From Cloacibacillus evryensis DSM 19522 (GTDB lineage: Bacteria; Synergistota; Synergistia; Synergistales; Synergistaceae): 64,000 bases of DNA. The DNA lies in assembly GCF_000585335.1 (NCBI RefSeq), contig NZ_KK073872.1:440001-504000 (forward strand), read 5' to 3'. A program made the translations under genes and the position numbers. Shown here one piece after another: positions 59,672-64,000 of the stretch (the stretch's first letter is position 1; each line of letters starts with the position of its first letter). The notes beneath the pieces were generated by a model. That model saw only the letters and a program-made list of their open reading frames with translations. It searched no databases and was not told the origin of the DNA.

Positions 59672-62032
59672 ATGAACGAAAGAATCCGGCGTCTGCGTGA
59701 CGAAAGCTTTGACACACACCCTTCGATCGACATCGAAAGGGCGTTGCTTGAGACCGAGTTCTATCGCGAGAACGAGGGCAAGCTTCCCATGCCCGTGCTC
59801 CGCGCGGCGAATTTCAAGCACATCTGCGAGAACAAGACGATATACATAGGCCCCGAAGAACTGATCGTCGGCGAGCGCGGCCCCAAGCCGAAGGCCGTCT
59901 CGACCTTCCCCGAACTCACCTGCCACTCAAGGCACGACTTCGAGATCCTCACGACGCGCGCCCAGCAGAACTACACCGTCGCGCCCGAGGATATGGAAAC
60001 CTACGAAAAGGTGGTCGAGCCATATTGGCGCGGACGCTGCATGAGAGACCGCCTCTTCGAGCGTATGCCCGAAGACTGGACGCTCCTTTATGAAGCCGGC
60101 ACCTTCACGGAATTCGGCGAGCAGCGCGCTCTCGGACACACCGCGCTCGACGGGCTCATCTATCAGAAGGGCGCTCTCGACCTCAAAAAGGATATTGAAG
60201 AGGCCCGCGCGAAGCTCGACTTCATCAACGACCCCGACGCCACGGCGAAGGACGAACAGCTTCAGGGCATGTCCATATCCTGCGACGCGGTGATCATCTT
60301 CGCCGAGCGCCACGCGGAGCTTGCCGAAAAGATGGCCGCCGAAGAGAAGGACGAAAGACGCAAAGCCGAACTGCTTAAAATAGCCGAAGTCTGCCGCCGC
60401 GTCCCCGCGCACGCGCCGAGCAACTTCTGGGAAGCGGTGCAGATGTACTGGTTCGTGCACCTTGGAACGATCACCGAGCTCAACGGCTGGGACGCCATGA
60501 GCCCCGGACACCTTGACCAGCACCTCGCCCCCTTCTACGCGAAGGGCATCGCAGGCGGCACGCTCACCCGCGACGAAGCGAAGGAGCTCCTCTCCTGCCT
60601 CTGGATCAAGGTCAACAACACCCCCGCGCCGCCGAAGGTCGGCGTCACGGCGAAAGAGAGCGGCACCTACAACGACTTTACGAACATCAACCTCGCGGGA
60701 CTTAAAAGAGACGGCACCGACGGCTCCAGCGAAGTCACCTACATCTGCCTGGAAATATTCGACGAACTGCGCCTCCTTCAGCCGCAGGGCAACATCCAGG
60801 TCAGCGAACGCACGCCGGACAACGTGCTCCGCGCCGCGGCGCGCGTATTCCGCAACGGCATGGGCTACCCCTCGATGTTCAACGCCGACATGGTCATCCA
60901 GGAACAGATGCGCGTCGGCAAGACCCTTGAGGATGCCCGCGAAGGCGGCACCAGCGGCTGTATCGAGACGGGCTGCGCGGGCAAGGAGGCCTATCTGCTC
61001 CACGGCTACCTCAACGTGCCGAAGCTTCTCGAATACGCCCTTTCGAACGGCGTAGACCTCCTCACCGGCAAACAGGTCAGCATCAAGACCGGCGAACTAT
61101 CGGAGTTCAAGACGTTTGACGACCTCTACGCGGCCTTTGAGAAACAGATGGCCCATGCGATAGAGACCAAGATCGGCGTCGACAACTACCTCCGCTACCA
61201 ATACGCGACCAACATGGCGGCCACCTACCTCTCGTGCGTCATCCGCGACTGCATCCAGAAGGGCAAGGATTACTACAACGGCGGCCCGCGCTACAACAGC
61301 GACTACATCCAGTGCTGCGGCATCGGCACCATCACCGACAGCCTCTCCGCGATCAAGAAGCACGTCTACGACGAGGGCGCCTATACGCTGCAGCAGGTGG
61401 TCGAGGCGATGAAGGCCAATTGGGAGGGCCATGAGGAGATGCGCCTCACGCTCTGGAACAAAACGCCCTTCTTCGGCAACGACGACGACTATGCCGACGA
61501 CCTGATGAAGAGAGTCTACAACAGCCTCTTTAACAACATCGACGGCAAGCGCAGCATCCTGGGCCCCACCTACCACCTCAACATGCTTTCGACGACCTGC
61601 CATAACTACTTCGGACAGAAGCTCGCGGCGACCCCGAACGGGCGCTTCAGCGGCATGCCAGAGTCAGACGGCACTTCGCCGAGCCACGGCGCCGACAGAA
61701 ACGGCCCGACGGCGGTCGCGAAGTCCCTCGCGAAGATGGATCAGGTCAAGTCGGGCGGTACGCTGCTCAATCAGCGCTTCCTGCCCTCCGTGCTCGCGGG
61801 CGAAGAGGGGATCGAGGGCGTCAAGAACCTCATCCGCTCCTACTTCAAGCTCGGCGGCCACCACATCCAGTTCAACGTCGTCGACGAGGAGACCCTCCGC
61901 GACGCGCAGGCAAACCCCGACAACTATCGCGGCCTCCTGGTCCGCGTCGCCGGCTACAGCGACTACTTCGTGGACCTCGATAACTATCAGCAGGAAGAGA
62001 TCATAGCGAGGAACGCGCAGGAGGGCTTCTAA
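59672..62032 (+). CDS. Glycyl radical enzyme, trans-4-hydroxy-L-proline dehydratase (HypD)-like
   Basis: 786 residues, the length of HypD. The thiyl loop is GGTSGCIETGCAGKEAY (Cys430, Glu432) and the radical glycine is Gly761 in VRVAGYSDYF. Other segments follow the HypD pattern as I recall it: EAGTFTEFGEQRALGHT, ITELNGWDAMSPGHLDQHL, APPKVGVTAKESGTYNDF, KMDQVKSGGTLLNQRF and HHIQFNVVDEETL. HypD turns trans-4-hydroxyproline into pyrroline-5-carboxylate in gut anaerobes. No proC gene, the usual HypD partner, lies in the window, so a related GRE dehydratase or lyase specificity remains possible. The activase gene precedes it; a terminator and a second GntR gene follow. Confidence 0.85.
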   Translation: MNERIRRLRDESFDTHPSIDIERALLETEFYRENEGKLPMPVLRAANFKHICENKTIYIGPEELIVGERGPKPKAVSTFPELTCHSRHDFEILTTRAQQNYTVAPEDMETYEKVVEPYWRGRCMRDRLFERMPEDWTLLYEAGTFTEFGEQRALGHTALDGLIYQKGALDLKKDIEEARAKLDFINDPDATAKDEQLQGMSISCDAVIIFAERHAELAEKMAAEEKDERRKAELLKIAEVCRRVPAHAPSNFWEAVQMYWFVHLGTITELNGWDAMSPGHLDQHLAPFYAKGIAGGTLTRDEAKELLSCLWIKVNNTPAPPKVGVTAKESGTYNDFTNINLAGLKRDGTDGSSEVTYICLEIFDELRLLQPQGNIQVSERTPDNVLRAAARVFRNGMGYPSMFNADMVIQEQMRVGKTLEDAREGGTSGCIETGCAGKEAYLLHGYLNVPKLLEYALSNGVDLLTGKQVSIKTGELSEFKTFDDLYAAFEKQMAHAIETKIGVDNYLRYQYATNMAATYLSCVIRDCIQKGKDYYNGGPRYNSDYIQCCGIGTITDSLSAIKKHVYDEGAYTLQQVVEAMKANWEGHEEMRLTLWNKTPFFGNDDDYADDLMKRVYNSLFNNIDGKRSILGPTYHLNMLSTTCHNYFGQKLAATPNGRFSGMPESDGTSPSHGADRNGPTAVAKSLAKMDQVKSGGTLLNQRFLPSVLAGEEGIEGVKNLIRSYFKLGGHHIQFNVVDEETLRDAQANPDNYRGLLVRVAGYSDYFVDLDNYQQEEIIARNAQEGF

Positions 62033-62083
62033 GCTCCGGCGTTTGCGATCCGCTGAAGAAAAAAACTACTGAACAAGAAGCCG

Positions 62084-62120
62084 TCGGTCCCGTGAATGTT
62101 GTAATTCACGGGACCGATGT
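62084..62120 (+). terminator. Terminator after the glycyl radical enzyme gene
   Basis: TCGGTCCCGTGAAT and ATTCACGGGACCGA are perfect 14-base arms, followed by TGTTTA. Confidence 0.85.
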
Positions 62121-62193
62121 TTATGAGGGGCGGCAAATGGGGTATAATTAATCAGACAAAAACTTGTCCGGCCCCGGGGAGAGTGCGCGCTGC

Positions 62194-62916
62194 TTGAATA
62201 TTTACGCTGACGATAAAAATAACAAGCCTTTGGCTGAAAAGACGGTCGAAGGGCTGATAGGGATCATCAAGGGCAACGGCCTGAAACCTGGCGACCGCCT
62301 GCCCAATGAATTCGACCTCGCGAAGATGCTCAACGTGGGGCGCAGCACGCTGCGCGAAGCGGTGAAGAGCCTCGTTTCACGGAATATCCTCGTGACGCAG
62401 CGCGGCGCGGGGACCTTTGTCTCTTCTCTCAACGGAATCCCCACAGACCCGCTGGGACTCACCTTTATCGAGCGCAGCGACGACGAGATCGCGCTTGCAT
62501 TCAACGAGGTGCGCCAGGTGTTGGAGCCTGAGATCGCGGGGCTTGCCGCGCTCAATGCCACCAATAAGCAGAAAGAAGAGATCATGCGCCAGTGCGAGCT
62601 GGTCGAGGGACTGATCAAGCGCCGGGCTCCCTATTATTCCGAAGACATGGAATTTCACCGCCTGCTCGCCCAGGCGAGCGGAAATGTCGTTATGATGCAG
62701 CTTGTGCCGATACTTCACCACGCGATAGGCAAGAATATTGACCGCACGAACAATGAGCTTGCGGGAGAAACCGTGATATGGCATAAAAATATCGCCGTCG
62801 CCGTGCAGAGGAGCGACGCCGTCGGCGCGCGCAACGCGATGTTCATCCATATAGAACTGAACCGCAGGATGATCTACGAGAAGATCGTCGCCGGCAAGAA
62901 CGCCGCGGCGCGCTGA
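62194..62916 (+). CDS. GntR-family regulator (FadR/FCD-type)
   Basis: About 240 residues from the TTG that follows GGGGAGAG; another in-frame TTG ten codons upstream (62164) is possible. Winged helix at the N-terminus (TVEGLIGIIKGNGLKPGDRL, FDLAKMLNVGRSTLREAVKS) and FCD domain with metal or ligand residues (RQVLEPEIAGLAA, DMEFHRLLAQASGN, HKNIAVAV). Its arrangement between the GRE gene and the uronate-type gene fits a regulator of either; FadR-type GntR proteins often control sugar-acid catabolism (UxuR/ExuR-like). It has its own terminator. Confidence 0.9.
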   Translation: MNIYADDKNNKPLAEKTVEGLIGIIKGNGLKPGDRLPNEFDLAKMLNVGRSTLREAVKSLVSRNILVTQRGAGTFVSSLNGIPTDPLGLTFIERSDDEIALAFNEVRQVLEPEIAGLAALNATNKQKEEIMRQCELVEGLIKRRAPYYSEDMEFHRLLAQASGNVVMMQLVPILHHAIGKNIDRTNNELAGETVIWHKNIAVAVQRSDAVGARNAMFIHIELNRRMIYEKIVAGKNAAAR

Positions 62917-62942
62917 AGAGCGAACTCTTTAAGAGAGCGAAA

Positions 62943-62984
62943 ACGGACGGAACGAGGCCATATAAAAAGCCTCGTTCCGTCCGT
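62943..62984. terminator. Bidirectional terminator between convergent genes
   Basis: ACGGACGGAACGAGGC and GCCTCGTTCCGTCCGT, perfect 16-base arms around ATATAAAAA. Confidence 0.88.
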
Positions 62985-63008
62985 CGTTTGTCTCTCAAGT
63001 AGTCAGAC

Positions 63009-64000
63009 TTATTCCGGCCAGCCGTCCATGCCGCCGTAAAGCAGTTCCAGGTGACGCCCGACATGTTTTTCAATGTCTTCCGTGTAAAATTCCCGCTCTT
63101 TGCGCCACAGAGTGTAAAGCCTCTCGCGGAAGCACGTCGAGCCGTCAGCGTTTTTCGCCGTAAGGATGGGGCCGTATGTGATGTGTATGAGCTGCCGCGC
63201 GTCGTTCTGCGTAAAGAGCTCCGGCAGTTCGTCGTCCGTAAGTCCGTCTATGTCGGGGACCTTGGAGAGATCCGTCGTGACGTGGTAATATTTCTTCGCC
63301 CCTTCAAACACTTCAAGCGCGAACTTGTGTATCTCGCGGTAAAGCGCCGGATCCTTTATCGCGGCGGCCTTCATCGCCTCTAGCCAGTTTGTCCCGCAGA
63401 TCTTGACGTGGAAATTGCCGCGCGTCTCGCGGCCGTACATAGTGAACACGGAGAATTTATCCGAGCCGGAATGGAGGCTCAGCTTATATCCGAAGTGCCG
63501 CGCTATCACTGCGTGAACATGCATCTGCTTTTGCAGCTCGTCAAGGTTTCCGATATAATCGACGCCCTTTTGGAACTCGCCGACGAAGCGCGGGGCCAGC
63601 GTCGCGAAGCGCACGCCGCGGCGGCACAGCTCGTTCGCAACGAAGAAGTGCTCCAGCGGCGACGTCGGAGTCGTCGTTTCGTCTATCGATATTTCAAAAT
63701 CTGCGTCGTATTTTCCGGGAGCGAAGAGCTCGAAATAAATCTTTGCCGCATAGTCTATCACGTCTCCGTATACGAGGCTCATGCGCTTGAGCGACGGCGC
63801 GTCGAAAGTAAGTGTCACGCCCTCTCCGATGTCAAAGTTCCTGCCGAGGTATTTTTCTTCGATCTCCGCATTGGGCGCGTAACGCGCGTCGACCTCGGCC
63901 TCCGTCATGGATTCCGCATCGTTGTGCATCTGGTTGCAGCAGTCGAGCGTTATCATCGAATAGCCGAGAGAAAGCGCGCCGCGGATCTCGTCCGCCGTTT
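63009..64000 (-). CDS. uxaE: Tagaturonate epimerase-like protein (UxaE family), N-terminus outside window
   Basis: The frame stays open to the window edge (…TADEIRGALSLGYSM), so only about the C-terminal 330 residues are seen. ITLDCCNQMHND, SIDETTTPTSPLEHFFVANE, KLSLHSGSDKFSV and FHVKICGTNWLEA match the UxaE family, metal-dependent epimerases that interconvert tagaturonate and fructuronate in galacturonate/glucuronate catabolism. His and Asp/Glu residues in LSLHSGSDK and SIDET are likely metal ligands. The adjacent GntR regulator would fit control of a uronate pathway beginning here. Confidence 0.85.
   Translation of the reverse strand, partial: TADEIRGALSLGYSMITLDCCNQMHNDAESMTEAEVDARYAPNAEIEEKYLGRNFDIGEGVTLTFDAPSLKRMSLVYGDVIDYAAKIYFELFAPGKYDADFEISIDETTTPTSPLEHFFVANELCRRGVRFATLAPRFVGEFQKGVDYIGNLDELQKQMHVHAVIARHFGYKLSLHSGSDKFSVFTMYGRETRGNFHVKICGTNWLEAMKAAAIKDPALYREIHKFALEVFEGAKKYYHVTTDLSKVPDIDGLTDDELPELFTQNDARQLIHITYGPILTAKNADGSTCFRERLYTLWRKEREFYTEDIEKHVGRHLELLYGGMDGWPE

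Noticed and set aside
1-64000. tRNA or rRNA genes
   Set aside because: No T-loop GGTTCGAnTCC-type signature with matching stems and no rRNA-like stretch was found by eye.

Overview
The window looks like a chromosomal segment of an anaerobic, diderm, amino-acid-fermenting bacterium of the phylum Synergistota, possibly Cloacibacillus-like. Eight secreted proteins end in the same tail: a Ser/Gly-rich stretch, GGC(N/S)xG, a hydrophobic helix and a basic tip. This is the Synergist-CTERM sorting signal. An outer membrane is implied by a TonB-dependent receptor, a TolC-family protein and an RND pump. Anaerobic life is implied by an [FeFe]-hydrogenase sensor, a glycyl radical enzyme and iron-sulfur amine dehydrogenase subunits. 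No rRNA, tRNA or CRISPR array was seen.

Layout. 1-1520: 3' part of a secreted Ig-like Synergist-CTERM protein. 1521-2270: mosaic of intergenic repeats. 2315-5557 (-): redox operon of a thioredoxin-like ferredoxin, a PAS-containing group-C-type [FeFe]-hydrogenase and a SpoIIE-type phosphatase, behind a TGTGA-N6-TCACA palindrome. 5655-7460 (-): large regulator-like protein with a duplicated HTH. 7743-9737: propeptide-like secreted protein followed by a subtilisin. 9846-10595 (-): phosphoglycerate mutase. 10789-12739: group IIC intron with a frameshifted reverse transcriptase, sitting in an intergenic repeat. 13230-14444: Fe-type alcohol dehydrogenase. 14699-20919: TetR-RND-TolC-MFP efflux operon. 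20972-21517 (-): DUF2284 protein.

22282-37370 (-) is the most remarkable part. Three consecutive transcription units each begin with a cobalamin riboswitch followed by a hairpin. Together they encode four GLUG-repeat surface proteins, two beta-propeller-like surface proteins and one BtuB-like TonB receptor. All except the receptor carry the Synergist-CTERM tail. I read this as a cobalamin-controlled surface system for capturing and importing corrinoids, comparable in logic to the BtuB/BtuG systems of Bacteroides but built from different parts. A fourth cobalamin riboswitch (45584-45722) precedes the methylmalonyl-CoA mutase operon mutA-mutB-meaB, so this region links B12 acquisition with B12-dependent metabolism.

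37550-39383: small-gene cluster DUF1659-DUF2922-YvrJ-M15 peptidase-sigma factor. 46023-49883: glmS, a small membrane protein, a GIY-YIG protein and purA. 50303-50446 (-): a 47-residue membrane protein. 50613-54002 (-): four-subunit FAD/Fe-S amine or imino-acid dehydrogenase. 54265-57605: a YheO/DauR-like regulator and two PLP aminotransferases. 57961-62916: GntR regulator, glycyl radical activase, HypD-like glycyl radical enzyme and a second GntR regulator. 63009-64000 (-): 3' part of a tagaturonate epimerase-like protein. The stretch 50-63 kb therefore reads as catabolism of amino or imino acids, with hydroxyproline the best substrate guess.
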